DNA of 64,000 nucleotides from JBNLBS01 sp050303415 (GCA_050303415.1 JBNLBS010000002.1:62001-126000); one strand, 5' to 3'; shown: positions 44,040 to 54,350, numbered from the stretch's first letter. Notes: generated by a model from the sequence alone, not told the origin. Numbers and translations are program-made.

Positions 44040-44072
44040 GGGTAATGTTATTTCAACATTACCCTTGTTTTA
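44040..44072 (+). terminator. Rho-independent terminator of the PhoX-like gene
   Basis: GGGTAATGTT (44040-44049) pairs perfectly with AACATTACCC (44055-44064) around a 5-nt loop, and TTGTTTT follows. This is the best intrinsic terminator in the window. Beyond it, 44073-44467 is AT-rich with nothing recognisable except the RBS AAGGATAG before the next gene. Confidence 0.85.
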
Positions 44073-44467
44073 CTCTATTCCACATCGACCACCAATCATC
44101 ACTCATTTTTCTGCACAATTCGATAGGCTTTCCAGAGTTGGTCAAAAGCCTAACATTCATTGATGTTTAAATTCGTTTGTCTTGATTTCAAACGGCTCAA
44201 CCTACTGTTCCGTCTTTTTCCGCCAATTTATCGCTCTGTCAGTTGACATAACTTTTCCTAACAAATAAACTCAGCAGAATTAACGTATCAATTTGACAGC
44301 TGCAGTGCGATATACCTAACGGTCAACTGATTTCGTTTTATACACTGACTCCATACTTGCCTTGCAGCTTTTTGATTATGGTAATAAGGCATACCCATCA
44401 ACCCCCATAAGATTCAGTGACACCACGCACTTGGGCTGAGGAATTAGGATTTAAAAAGGATAGTTAA

Positions 44468-44983
44468 ATGAAATTGAAAAAATTTAGTTTGTGTGCCGCA
44501 TTATTTTTAATTGGAATATCTTTTAACGTTTCGGCAACCGAAATTACTAAAATTGCTGTTCTTAATTTTGAATTGAATGATATTACATCATTACCAAATA
44601 CCTCTGATGAATTAAAACGCACCGCATCGTTTAAACCGATACTTGAAAAAACATTAAATAACGCTGGTGAATATCAAATTATTCAAATATCAGAAAAAGA
44701 ATACAATGCTGCAAACGCTGGCATAGGTTACCTTTATAAATTCCATGAAAAGGCGGCGCTTCTAGCTGAAAAATCCGGTGCCGACTGGATAATTGTCGGG
44801 CAACACAGTAAACCAAGTTTTCTATTTTCATATCTTATGGCAAATTTGATTAATACAAAAACCGGAAAGCTTGTGGCCCATTATGATGTTGAGCTAAAAG
44901 GCAACCATAGAAAAGTAACTGAACATGGAATTAATGCTCTTGTTAAAAAAGTTGAACAAACAATAAGGAAATACAGACCTTAA
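44468..44983 (+). CDS. DUF2380-type secreted protein
   Basis: A 171-residue exported protein: signal peptide ending VSATE, then KIAVLNFELNDIT, FKPILEKTLNNAGEYQIIQIS, AEKSGADWIIVGQHSKPSFLFSYLMANLINTKTGKLVAHYDVELKGN. This fits DUF2380, a family of small periplasmic proteins of unknown role with a CsgG-like alpha/beta look. AGGA lies 7 nt before ATG 44468. It stands alone. Confidence 0.75.
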   Translation: MKLKKFSLCAALFLIGISFNVSATEITKIAVLNFELNDITSLPNTSDELKRTASFKPILEKTLNNAGEYQIIQISEKEYNAANAGIGYLYKFHEKAALLAEKSGADWIIVGQHSKPSFLFSYLMANLINTKTGKLVAHYDVELKGNHRKVTEHGINALVKKVEQTIRKYRP

Positions 44984-45459
44984 CATAAACCCGTAACTCC
45001 TTCGCATCTGCGGCTCACCACACTTTTTTTCCACCCAACGACGGCAAAGTACCGGGATTGGTTGTTGTCGGCCTTTGTTTGAATTCTTTTCTTTCTCCTT
45101 GTATAAACACAAAAGTTAGGGTGGGCATAAAGGATCGGCCCTTGATCGGAACAGCTTATCTGTTTTGCAAAATATAATATCCGATTAAACCCTGTATTCC
45201 TGTAACCCCTAAAAAAAATATTAGCAGCTGAATTATTGGCTTTCAAGAACTCTGACTCTTGAGCTTCGACGATGCCAGCAAATCTTGAGAAAAGATTAAA
45301 ACCAAATATACCCATTCTCTTTTGATCTTTTTTATTCTTTTAATGCTAAAAAATATTTTATTCAGGAACGGCCGATACCCTGCTTCAAGGACATAGTAAT
45401 CCCACCACAGATTCTGGAATGCTATAATCAATACCAAACAGGTAGGGATAGCAACTTAA
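44984..45459. other. Non-coding spacer with a degenerate repeat
   Basis: This 476-bp gap has no convincing gene. At 45067-45150 lies a degraded stretch resembling the AT-rich part of the dispersed repeat (GGCCTTTGTTTGAATTC, then AGTTAGGGTGGGCATAAAGG). It resembles the stretch at 49305-49380 in the same orientation. Small leftward frames here are interrupted and look accidental. Confidence 0.5.
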
Positions 45460-48400
45460 ATGTCAGCGATAATTAGCAAAAAGATCACCATGTGGTTACC
45501 TATATGCACAACGCTAATGGTGATATCATTCGCTTTCTATCTCCATGCTGATTACAAAATCATCAAGGCAAACAGGACCCATCATGAGTCAGTTGTTCTT
45601 TCTGATACCCTACGACAGTCATCCGATGACCTGACTCGAATGGTTCGTACCTATGTAGTCACCAAAAATCCTCGTTACAAACAGCATTTTCAGGAAATTC
45701 TTGATATCAGGAACGGGATAAAACCACGCCCTGACGAAATGGGAGCGATTTATTGGGATTTGGTTCTCGATGATGATAAACGCCCGGTTTCAGCGAATAA
45801 GAAAACCGCTTTATTGGAATTGATGCAGCAAGCAGGTTTTACTTCAGAGGAATTTTCACTTCTCGATCAAGCCAAACAGGCATCAGACAAGTTAACAGAG
45901 ATTGAATTTGCGGCCATGGCCTTGGTCGAAAAAGATCCATTGAAGGATCAGGATCATTTGCAAGCAATCTACATGCTCCATAATGCTGATTATCATAAAT
46001 ATAAGGCTGGGATCATGCTGCCTATATCCCGCTTTCAGTCCATAGTTCAACAAAGAACTCAAGCAATGATTGTTGATGCAGAACAATATGCGCTAGTTAG
46101 TCGGATCTTGTTTATCCTATTCGTAATCTTGACGACTTATTTGCTTTGGCAGCTTGTCCTGACAAAAAGAAACGAAACCAGAATTCTATCTGAAATCGTG
46201 GACAAGAAAACTAAAGACCTTCTATTGACCAATGATAAACTTCAATCGAGCGAAGCGCGCTTTCGCACCTTGTTCGAGAGCAGCGGCGACGCCATTATGC
46301 TGTTGGATGATACGGGGTTTGTCGATTGCAATGAGACTGCACTGAAACTGTTTGGCATCCAAGATAGATTGGCTTTTATAGGACACCATCCCTCGGATTT
46401 GTCCCCCCCGAAACAACCCGATGGCAGGGATTCACATGAGGCTGCACAAAATCACATCGAACAGGCCTTTAGAGAGGGCTCGACCATGTTCGAATGGATA
46501 CATTGGCGGACCGATACACATAAACCCTTTCCGACCGAGGTATTGCTTAATGCCTTCAAAAGTGAAGAACATCTTATCCAGGGAGTAGTGCGCGATATCT
46601 CCAAGCGCAAAGAACAGGAGTTGGCACTACAGGAAAGTCAAGCTCAATTCCAGCGTCTGGTGGACGATATCGGCGACGAGTATGTAGTTTTCAGCTATCG
46701 TGCCGACACCAGTGTGCTGAATTATGTCAGCGGCGGCATCAAGGCCGTTTTTGGTCTGGATAAAGAGCAGGTGATTGATAGACCTTGGCTAGACGTGGTT
46801 GATTGGATGGAAGAGGACCTCCCTTATGCGCTTTCCCAGCTTGCCGCCATGGTTAACCGCGAGAAGGATGTTGCAGATATAGAAATGCGCTTTACCCATC
46901 CTTGCGGTGAATTACGCACTATCCAAGTCGTTCAACATACGAGATGGGTTGCTGAGGATGAACCACCCTTCATCGAAGGTATAGTGCAAAATATCACCGA
47001 AAAGAAGAAGGCTGAGGCAGAATTAGTCAAGGCTCGCGAGGATGCCGAGGAAGCCAGTCGCGCAAAAAGTGATTTTGTCGCCAACATGAGCCATGAAATC
47101 CGCACGCCGATGACCGCGGTCATCGGCATGACGGAATTGGCTTTAAAAACAGACCTGGATAGAAAGCAACGCAACTACATTGACAAAGCTTATCGCTCTG
47201 CAAAAGGTTTACTGGGCATTATCAATGACATTCTCGACTTCTCAAAAATAGAGGCCGGAAAACTGGATATGGAATACAAACCCTTCCGCCTTGAAGATGT
47301 GATTGAGAATCTTGCCAGCGTTTTTGGCATGAAGGCGGAAGAGAAAACCATAGAGCTGATGTTCGACATCCGGCCGGATGTGCCCGTCTGCCTGATAGGC
47401 GACGCAATGCGCCTGCATCAAGTGCTGACCAACCTGTGTAATAACGCGCTAAAGTTTACCGATACGGGTGGCGATATTCTGGTCACTGTAAAGCATGAGA
47501 CGCTTGACAACGATGACAAAGTCAAACTGCATTTCTCGGTGTCTGATACCGGAATCGGCATCAGCGAGGAACAACAGGCCCATTTATTCCATGCCTTTAC
47601 CCAGGCGGATGTTTCAACGACCCGTAAATATGGCGGCACCGGTCTTGGACTGGTTATTTGTCGGCGTCTGGTTACGATGATGGGAGGGGATATCTGGCTG
47701 GAAAGCACAGTGGGCGAAGGATCGACCTTCCATTTCACCGTAGTCTTGGGTCAGGATACCCGTGCCTTGCCGCGGCGCTCATTGTATGGGCCTAAGCCTA
47801 TCGATTTTTATTGCCGTCATGCCCTGGTGGTTGATGACCATTCTACTGCGCGTGAAATTATCACCGCCATGCTGAATGATTTAGGCATTGAGGCTGACCC
47901 TGTAGAATCCGCTGAGAAGGCGATAAGCAAAATCCTCGCTGCCGATGACGGACATAACCCTTACGATTTGGTTGTTACGGACTGGGTGATGCCCGGTATG
48001 GACGGCATCGAGTTAGTTGCCGCCATCCAACACAAACTAGACCTCAGGCAGCAACCCGCCGTTATCATGATAACGGCCCATGGTATTGATGTGGCTCAAA
48101 ACCAAGCCGCTGATATCGACGTGGCCGAATTTATCACAAAGCCGGTTACAGCATCCACTTTACTGCATGCGATCATGGATTCAGCGAAGAAAAAAATACC
48201 CCCTGCTGAAGTGTCGAACAAGCGCGCTAACCTTGATATGAATGATACCCTTAAATCTCTGCAAGGCGCAAAAATACTATTGGTTGAGGATAACGAAATC
48301 AACCAGGAGCTGGTGCAGGAACTACTAAGAGCTAACGGTATGTCAGTATCGGTGGCAGGGAATGGACAGGAAGCATTGGACAAACTGTCTCAGTCTACCT

Positions 48401-49038
48401 TTGATGGCGTACTAATGGATTGCCAAATGCCGATTATGGATGGATATGAAACAACGCGGCAGATACGGAAGCAGACTATTTTCAAGGACCTGCCTGTGAT
48501 TGCTCTGACTGCGAATGCGATGGTCGAGGAGCGTGAGTTGGTATTATCAGCAGGTATGAATGATTACATTGCGAAACCGATAAATGTCGATGAGATGTTG
48601 GTTACAATGGCTAAATGGATCAAAGTATTTGGTCAAGAAGATCTGAAACATGTAGAGAAAAAGTCGGATAATCTTGAAAACCTGCCGGGCATTGATATAA
48701 AGGCCGGGCTGGAAACCGTCTTGGACGATAGCCAGCTTTATCGTCAGTTACTTGTCAAATTCCGTGAAGGACAGAGTGATTCCGAATCTGAGTTACGTCA
48801 TGCGCAAGCAAATAACGATTTGGAAACAATGGAAAAGATAGCTCATACCCTTAAAGGAGTCGCTGGAAACCTTGGTATGAAAGACCTTTATCACGCTGCT
48901 CTGGAATTGAATGCCGCTTGCAAAGCTCATTCGGATGATGTGGAAATAAGGCTCCAAAAAACAATCGAAAAGCTGCAAATTGTGCTAGACGGTTTGACTG
49001 CTATTTCAATACCTACGGAGGAGCCAGATGGGAAATGA
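45460..49038 (+). CDS. Hybrid histidine kinase with PAS domains, two receivers and HPt
   Basis: A 1192-residue membrane sensor. A periplasmic domain (about 35-210) lies between two transmembrane helices. A coiled linker and two PAS domains (about 275-410 and 410-520) follow. HisKA has ANMSHEIRTPMTAV with phospho-His545, and the HATPase has NALKFTDTGG, DTGIGIS and GGTGLGLVICRRLV. Receiver 1 carries Asp841 (VVTDWVMPGMDG), receiver 2 Asp987 (VLMDCQMPIMDG), and a C-terminal HPt has His1129 (IAHTLKGVAGN). The internal phosphorelay is therefore complete. No dedicated output regulator is adjacent. Degenerate direct repeats lie either side. Confidence 0.93.
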   Translation: MSAIISKKITMWLPICTTLMVISFAFYLHADYKIIKANRTHHESVVLSDTLRQSSDDLTRMVRTYVVTKNPRYKQHFQEILDIRNGIKPRPDEMGAIYWDLVLDDDKRPVSANKKTALLELMQQAGFTSEEFSLLDQAKQASDKLTEIEFAAMALVEKDPLKDQDHLQAIYMLHNADYHKYKAGIMLPISRFQSIVQQRTQAMIVDAEQYALVSRILFILFVILTTYLLWQLVLTKRNETRILSEIVDKKTKDLLLTNDKLQSSEARFRTLFESSGDAIMLLDDTGFVDCNETALKLFGIQDRLAFIGHHPSDLSPPKQPDGRDSHEAAQNHIEQAFREGSTMFEWIHWRTDTHKPFPTEVLLNAFKSEEHLIQGVVRDISKRKEQELALQESQAQFQRLVDDIGDEYVVFSYRADTSVLNYVSGGIKAVFGLDKEQVIDRPWLDVVDWMEEDLPYALSQLAAMVNREKDVADIEMRFTHPCGELRTIQVVQHTRWVAEDEPPFIEGIVQNITEKKKAEAELVKAREDAEEASRAKSDFVANMSHEIRTPMTAVIGMTELALKTDLDRKQRNYIDKAYRSAKGLLGIINDILDFSKIEAGKLDMEYKPFRLEDVIENLASVFGMKAEEKTIELMFDIRPDVPVCLIGDAMRLHQVLTNLCNNALKFTDTGGDILVTVKHETLDNDDKVKLHFSVSDTGIGISEEQQAHLFHAFTQADVSTTRKYGGTGLGLVICRRLVTMMGGDIWLESTVGEGSTFHFTVVLGQDTRALPRRSLYGPKPIDFYCRHALVVDDHSTAREIITAMLNDLGIEADPVESAEKAISKILAADDGHNPYDLVVTDWVMPGMDGIELVAAIQHKLDLRQQPAVIMITAHGIDVAQNQAADIDVAEFITKPVTASTLLHAIMDSAKKKIPPAEVSNKRANLDMNDTLKSLQGAKILLVEDNEINQELVQELLRANGMSVSVAGNGQEALDKLSQSTFDGVLMDCQMPIMDGYETTRQIRKQTIFKDLPVIALTANAMVEERELVLSAGMNDYIAKPINVDEMLVTMAKWIKVFGQEDLKHVEKKSDNLENLPGIDIKAGLETVLDDSQLYRQLLVKFREGQSDSESELRHAQANNDLETMEKIAHTLKGVAGNLGMKDLYHAALELNAACKAHSDDVEIRLQKTIEKLQIVLDGLTAISIPTEEPDGK

Positions 49039-49465
49039 GCATAAGAGGCAAGAGTTGTTTATCTTTTTAGAATGCTAAACCTTTGATGCCTTGATCTTTA
49101 ATTAATATACCGCCCCTTGTTTTAATTGCAAGACCCTGCACTATTAAAATAAACCTCTTAAAGCTCAAGCAAATTAGTTGTATAAGCGATACTGCTAGCC
49201 AGTATCGACTAACCACTTGCATTGACTACAGGGTTAAACAATTATGGCGGAATGCACTTTGTTGTCCACCCTAGTGTACTACAACGTACAGGGACTGCCT
49301 GAACAGGCTTGGTTTCGAATAGTTTTCTTTCAACTTGTAAGGGCAAAGAAGTTAGGGCAGCCATAAGGGATAAACCCTTTGCACCGGTACATCTAATCAT
49401 TTTGCAAAAGACACTATCTGTTTAAATCCGTGTAATCCGCGGCGAAACTTAAGATCAGGTAGCTA
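49039..49465. other. Non-coding spacer with a degenerate repeat
   Basis: No gene is supported in these 427 bp. The segment 49305-49380 (GGCTTGGTTTCGAATAG, then AAGTTAGGGCAGCCATAAGGG) parallels 45067-45150 on the other side of the kinase gene. This suggests two decayed copies of one repeat in direct orientation. Confidence 0.5.
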
Positions 49466-50059
49466 TTAACCGCCCAGCTCCATCACCATGACATCGATGC
49501 CGTTTTGTCTTAACCGGGATTTAAGCGTATTAACACTGGACATACGACTGTAGGGCCCCATTTTTACCCGATGCCAGGTGACGGCACCGACTTTGGCTTT
49601 TTCCACTCTGGATTCAATACCCATTAACGCCAAACGGGCTCTTAATTTGTCAGCTTCGGAGAAATCTCTGAACGAGCCGGCCTGCAGCAGGTATTTGCTG
49701 GATTTAGCCTTGCCGACGCTTTCTTCCCGGGTTCGGGTTTTTTGCTCGTAATCCGGCACCACGACTTCTTTTTCCGGCAGGATGGTGTAGAAATCAAACC
49801 TGGGTTCCTCCGACTGTTGTTTTGCTTTGGCCGGGGTTTTCTTTTTAACCTTTACCGTGGTTGCTGCCTTTTTCTGTGCAACTGGTTTTGGACCGGTTTT
49901 ATCTGTGCCACTGTCACGTAAAAACAGTAAAAATGCGACAAACATAGCGATCACGACCACAACCATCAGCCATTTCCACCAGGCAACTCCCTGGTTTTGG
50001 CGGCTGTTGCGACGGATGCCGGTCCTACTGTGAGCTCTATGTTTGTAATCTCTTGGCAT
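49466..50059 (-). CDS. SPOR-domain membrane protein (FtsN-like)
   Basis: A 197-residue protein: Arg-rich cytoplasmic N-terminus, one transmembrane helix (about 28-46), a Lys/Ala-rich linker, and a C-terminal SPOR domain (about 118-195) with YLLQAGSFRDFSEADKLRARLALMGIESRVEKAKVGAVTWHRVKMGPYSRMSSV. SPOR domains bind denuded glycan at division sites. Its position just after argS is typical of FtsN-type proteins in many gammaproteobacteria. One base separates the argS stop from its ATG. Confidence 0.88.
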   Translation of the reverse strand: MPRDYKHRAHSRTGIRRNSRQNQGVAWWKWLMVVVVIAMFVAFLLFLRDSGTDKTGPKPVAQKKAATTVKVKKKTPAKAKQQSEEPRFDFYTILPEKEVVVPDYEQKTRTREESVGKAKSSKYLLQAGSFRDFSEADKLRARLALMGIESRVEKAKVGAVTWHRVKMGPYSRMSSVNTLKSRLRQNGIDVMVMELGG

Positions 50060-50060
50060 T

Positions 50061-51821
50061 TTACATTGTTTCAGGTGCGTTTATTTTTATTAGCCCCAAG
50101 CCGTTTGCCAACACGTGTCTGACTGCATCGATTAAATTTAATCGGGCGTTTCTTAACGCGGCATCATCAACCAAAAATTGATGGGCATTGTAATAGGTAT
50201 GGAATTGATTGGCCAAATCACGCAAATATTGAATCAACTGATGTGGCTCATGTTGCAAGGCGGCTTTTTCCAGAACTTCCGGATAACGCGCCAACGTATT
50301 AACCAAGTCTATCTCATGCTCTTCGGTCAGTTTATTCAGATTATCCATACCCAACACCAATTCTCTGGTCAAGGATTTTTCATCCAGCTGACGAAAAACG
50401 CTGCACACCCTGGCATGAGCATACTGAACATAAAACACGGGATTTTCATTGGTTTTTGATGTTGCCAGTTTTAAGTCAAAATCCATATGCTGTTCCGACC
50501 GGCGCATGACATAGAAAAAACGTGCCGCATCTTTACCCACTTCATCACGCAATTGCCTTAATGTGACAAATTCGCCGGAGCGGGTGGACATTTGTACTTT
50601 TTCCTCACCGCGATAAAGTACGGCGAATTGTACCAGCAGTACTTTTAATTTGCCCTCATCCGCGCCTAAGGCCTGCATAGCCGCTTTGACTCTTGGGATG
50701 TAACCATGGTGATCAGCCCCCCAGACATTGATGATTTCATCAAAGCCGCGATCCAGCTTATTCATATGATAAGCAATATCTGAGGCAAAATAAGTGGTCT
50801 GGCCGTTTTCACGCACCACTACCCGGTCTTTTTCATCACCTAATCGACTGGAGGCAAACCAGGTGGCGCCGTCTTTTTCATACAGATAATCGGTTTCACG
50901 CAAACGCTCCATGCACTCGTGCACTGCACCGCTGTCCATCAACTGGCGCTCGGAAAACCATTCCTGATAAGGAACGCCAAAGCCTTCCAGATCGTCCTTG
51001 ATATCGCTCAGAATGTCATTTAATCCGGCCTGAAAAAAATCTCTGTATTGTGTTGGTCCCAGTAGCGTTTTAGCGCGCTCGATCAAGGCATCAATATGCT
51101 CTTCTTTATCACCGCCTTGTGCCTCATCGGCTGGGATATCTTCCAACACCAGTTCAGCCGGACGACGATAATCATCATTCTCGTTTTTATGAATTTCCCA
51201 GGCAATTTCACGGATATATTCACCGCGATATCCATTACTGGGAAAAGGCACCACCTCACCGCATTCTTCCAGATAGCGCAGCCAGATACTGGTGGCCAGT
51301 ATATCCATCTGCCGTCCGGCATCATTGACATAATATTCCCGGTGCACGTCAAACCCGACGGCTTCCAGCAAGTCTGCCACTACCGAACCATAGGCAGCAC
51401 CACGACCATGACCGACATGTAACGGCCCGGTCGGATTGGCGGACACAAATTCAACCTGAACTCGTTTACCTTCCCCTACCTGACTTAAACCAAAAGTACG
51501 GCCTAGTTTATGTATCTGATTAATAACCTGATACTGACTGTCTGGGTTAATAAAAAAATTAATAAAACCGGGGCCCGCGATTGCAACTTCTGTGACTGCA
51601 TTATCTTCAGGTAACGCAGCAACAATTTTTTCCGCCAGCTGCCGGGGATTTGATTTTGCCGGCTTGGCCAGCATCATGGCCAGATTGGTGGCAAAATCAC
51701 CATGCTGTTTGTCGCGGGTTCTGTCAATATTTATGTTCGGGCTCAGCTCCCGATCCAGGGTGCCCTCTTGTTTAAGAACATCAACAGCCTGTTGAAGAAG
51801 GGCTTGTAGCTTTTGTTTCAT
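50061..51821 (-). CDS. argS: Arginyl-tRNA synthetase
   Basis: Class Ia synthetase of 586 residues. The HIGH-type motif is GPLHVGHGRGAA, and the N-terminal tRNA-binding Add-1 domain (KQGDFATNLA...KPAKSNPRQLAEKI) is present. The KMSK-type loop reads VQMSTRSGEF, without the first Lys, as in many bacterial ArgRS. AINDAGRQMD-like (YYVNDAGRQMDIL) and a C-terminal helical anticodon domain (ANQFHTYYNAHQFLVDD) complete it. It is upstream of the SPOR gene in one unit. Confidence 0.96.
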   Translation of the reverse strand: MKQKLQALLQQAVDVLKQEGTLDRELSPNINIDRTRDKQHGDFATNLAMMLAKPAKSNPRQLAEKIVAALPEDNAVTEVAIAGPGFINFFINPDSQYQVINQIHKLGRTFGLSQVGEGKRVQVEFVSANPTGPLHVGHGRGAAYGSVVADLLEAVGFDVHREYYVNDAGRQMDILATSIWLRYLEECGEVVPFPSNGYRGEYIREIAWEIHKNENDDYRRPAELVLEDIPADEAQGGDKEEHIDALIERAKTLLGPTQYRDFFQAGLNDILSDIKDDLEGFGVPYQEWFSERQLMDSGAVHECMERLRETDYLYEKDGATWFASSRLGDEKDRVVVRENGQTTYFASDIAYHMNKLDRGFDEIINVWGADHHGYIPRVKAAMQALGADEGKLKVLLVQFAVLYRGEEKVQMSTRSGEFVTLRQLRDEVGKDAARFFYVMRRSEQHMDFDLKLATSKTNENPVFYVQYAHARVCSVFRQLDEKSLTRELVLGMDNLNKLTEEHEIDLVNTLARYPEVLEKAALQHEPHQLIQYLRDLANQFHTYYNAHQFLVDDAALRNARLNLIDAVRHVLANGLGLIKINAPETM

Positions 51822-51950
51822 TGATAATTTAATGACCTTAAATCAAAATTTCGGCTATTATCCCTGAAAGCAGAATGATTATCCAATCCCGTTCGCCAAT
51901 ACCTTATAAAATCAGGCGCTAGCGGTTAATCTCTAGTCATTTTTATCGAT

Positions 51951-54176
51951 TTAATAGAGATCAACCGGGTCGACATCCAATGACCAGCGTACTTTTTTAG
52001 CCTGCTTTAGTGCTTCAATTTTAAGTATCAGTTCAGTTAGTAGCGCATGCAAATCTTTTCGACTTTGACTCTGCAATAATAACTGATAGCGAAAACGACC
52101 CGCCCGTTTGGGCATAGGCGCTGGCACGGGGCCTAAAATTAATACCTTATCCGTTGCCATCGATTCAATTAACTGGGTCAGTTGCTGTAAAAACTCCCTG
52201 GCCGGTTCGATTTTTATACTAACCACTCTTAATAAGGCTTGATGGCTATAAGGTGGCAGTCCTGCCTGTTCCCGTTCCTGTAAAGCCATTTTGGCAAAGC
52301 TGCTGTAACCGTGTGCAATCAATGTAGTCAATAAGGGATGCTCCGGTTGCCGGGTTTGCAGAATTACCCGTCCCCGCTTTTGAGCCCGTCCGGCTCGCCC
52401 GGCCACCTGCACAATCATTTGCGCCAAACGTTCCTGGGCATGAAAGTCGATACTGAATAAACCACTGTCCACATCCAAGATAGCCACTAAGGTTACCTCT
52501 GGAAAATGATGGCCTTTAGCCAGTAATTGCGTGCCCAGAATAATATCAACCTGCCCTTCATTGATCTGTTGCAGGTATTTTTCCAAGGTTCCCTTACGCT
52601 GCGTGGTATCTTTATCCAACCGCACGATACGTTTATCAGCATAAAATTTTTCCAACACCTTTTCCACCCGCTCAGTGCCCAACCCCAGCGGCGTTAACTC
52701 GCCGGTTTTACAGCCGGGGCAGACTTTTATCAGCGGCTGCTCGCGGGTGCAATGATGGCAACGCAACAGACCTTCATCATAATGTATCACCATATTGGCG
52801 TCACAACGCTGACAACGCGCAACCCAGCCGCAGCTATGACAGATTAAGGTCGGCGCAAAGCCTCTACGGTTTAAAAACAGCAACACCTGCTCCCCCCGGT
52901 TTAAGGTCTTGCCGATTTCCTGCAGCAGGATCTCAGACAGACCTTCCTGCATCCGTTGATTTCTGATGTCCAGTAATTTTAAAACCGGCTCCTGGGCCTG
53001 CCCTGCCCTTTTCGGTAATTGCAATAACTGATAACGCTGCTGATTGACATTATGTAGGCTTTCCAGCGATGGCGTGGCTGTCCCCAGTATTACCGGTACA
53101 TTCAGCATTTTACTGCGTACCACTGCTACATCTCGTGCGGAAAAACGAAATCCTTCCTGTTGTTTGAACGAGCTGTCATGCTCTTCATCCAGAATAATCA
53201 GCCCTGGATTTTTTAACGGCGTAAATAAGGCCGAACGGGTACCCAATAAAATAGCACTGCGTCCCTGTTGCATTTTAAGCCAGGCGGATTGGCGCTGATT
53301 ATCGGTTAATTTTGAATGTGACAGGGCAATACTGACATTGAACCGCTGTTGAAAGCGTTGTTCCAATTGGGGCGTTAAGGTAATTTCCGGCAACAAAACC
53401 AAGACCTGTTGGTCTTTAGCCAACACGGATTGAATACACTGCATGTAGACTTCTGTTTTACCGCTCCCCGTCACACCTTGCAATAAAAACACCGCAAACT
53501 GGCCCAGACTTTGACGGATTTGTTCAATAGCATGCTGTTGATGCGGATTTGCCGCAATCACATCGTTGCTATCGACTGGCGCCCGGGTGGACAACTCTAT
53601 CTCGATATCCGGTTCAATCAATTGTTTGTTAAGCAATTGCTTAACAGTGGGGCGCCAGTTTTCGGTCCAAATATTTAATTCCGACTCTGACAAACTGCCG
53701 GGATGTTGTTTAAATTTTTCCAGCACCACCTGTTGCCTGGGCGCTCGCTTTAATTTCTCACAGTCTATTGTCTGACCCAGTTCGGTCAGCCGGTATTTTT
53801 GTTCAGCCTGGATAACGGCCGGCTTACCTTGCCTTAATGCGACCGGAAAAGCGGCATTGAATACTTCACCCAAGGCATGGTGATAATATTGGCTCAGCCA
53901 ATGCAACAGTTTAATATCAACCGCAGTTAGTAGCGATTCGCTATCTATAACCTGTTCAACCCGTTTTAATTTTTCCAGGGCTATGTCACTTTTTTGACTA
54001 ACTGCAATTAAATACCCTGTTTTACTGGATCTGGCAAATGGGACTTTTAGCCGGACTCCCGGCTTGATTGTGGTCAAATCACAGTTTTTCGGTGCTAAAT
54101 AATCAAATAAACGATTAACCGGCAATGGCACCGCCACTTTAAAAATACATTCCGTTTTACCGTTTAACTTAGCCAT
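51951..54176 (-). CDS. priA: Primosomal replication restart helicase PriA
   Basis: A 741-residue 3'-to-5' superfamily 2 helicase that reloads DnaB at stalled forks. It has an N-terminal 3'BD domain (VPLPVNRLFDYLAP), Walker A GVTGSGKTEVY, Walker B LDEEHDSSFKQ and GTATPSLES. The eight-cysteine zinc region CHSCGWVARCQRCDANMVIHYDEGLLRCHHC...CPGC is complete, and VAGRAGRAQKRGRV and a C-terminal domain follow. It lies leftward of argS with 129 nt between. DnaA-box-like sites precede it. Confidence 0.95.
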   Translation of the reverse strand: MAKLNGKTECIFKVAVPLPVNRLFDYLAPKNCDLTTIKPGVRLKVPFARSSKTGYLIAVSQKSDIALEKLKRVEQVIDSESLLTAVDIKLLHWLSQYYHHALGEVFNAAFPVALRQGKPAVIQAEQKYRLTELGQTIDCEKLKRAPRQQVVLEKFKQHPGSLSESELNIWTENWRPTVKQLLNKQLIEPDIEIELSTRAPVDSNDVIAANPHQQHAIEQIRQSLGQFAVFLLQGVTGSGKTEVYMQCIQSVLAKDQQVLVLLPEITLTPQLEQRFQQRFNVSIALSHSKLTDNQRQSAWLKMQQGRSAILLGTRSALFTPLKNPGLIILDEEHDSSFKQQEGFRFSARDVAVVRSKMLNVPVILGTATPSLESLHNVNQQRYQLLQLPKRAGQAQEPVLKLLDIRNQRMQEGLSEILLQEIGKTLNRGEQVLLFLNRRGFAPTLICHSCGWVARCQRCDANMVIHYDEGLLRCHHCTREQPLIKVCPGCKTGELTPLGLGTERVEKVLEKFYADKRIVRLDKDTTQRKGTLEKYLQQINEGQVDIILGTQLLAKGHHFPEVTLVAILDVDSGLFSIDFHAQERLAQMIVQVAGRAGRAQKRGRVILQTRQPEHPLLTTLIAHGYSSFAKMALQEREQAGLPPYSHQALLRVVSIKIEPAREFLQQLTQLIESMATDKVLILGPVPAPMPKRAGRFRYQLLLQSQSRKDLHALLTELILKIEALKQAKKVRWSLDVDPVDLY

Positions 54177-54237
54177 TGTTATTAATTCTTTTTTGATAAA
54201 AATAAGCTAAGTGCTTATCTGATTTGATGTATTTGAG

Positions 54238-54266
54238 TTACCCACAAAAACTGTGGATAACTTTGT
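54238..54266. promoter_or_regulatory. DnaA-box-like pair upstream of priA
   Basis: TGTGGATAA (54252-54260) is an exact complement of the consensus box TTATCCACA. TTACCCACA (54238-54246) differs by one base and is oppositely oriented five bases away, and a partial TGTGGAC follows. The cluster lies 62-90 bp upstream of the priA start. The rest of the 315-bp gap is AT-rich. Confidence 0.5.
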
Positions 54267-54311
54267 GGACTAGTCAATTTTTTGCGCCTTGAGCTAACGC
54301 CTTATCTATGT

Positions 54312-54350
54312 TTAAGTTAAATTGTATTTTTTTTATACAATTTAACTTAA
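54312..54350. other. Perfect 16-bp AT-rich hairpin
   Basis: TTAAGTTAAATTGTAT (54312-54327) is followed by seven Ts and its exact complement (54335-54350). It lies between priA and the methyltransferase gene, both leftward. It is too AT-rich for a good intrinsic terminator. It may be a protein-binding site or cruciform, but this is speculative. Confidence 0.55.
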
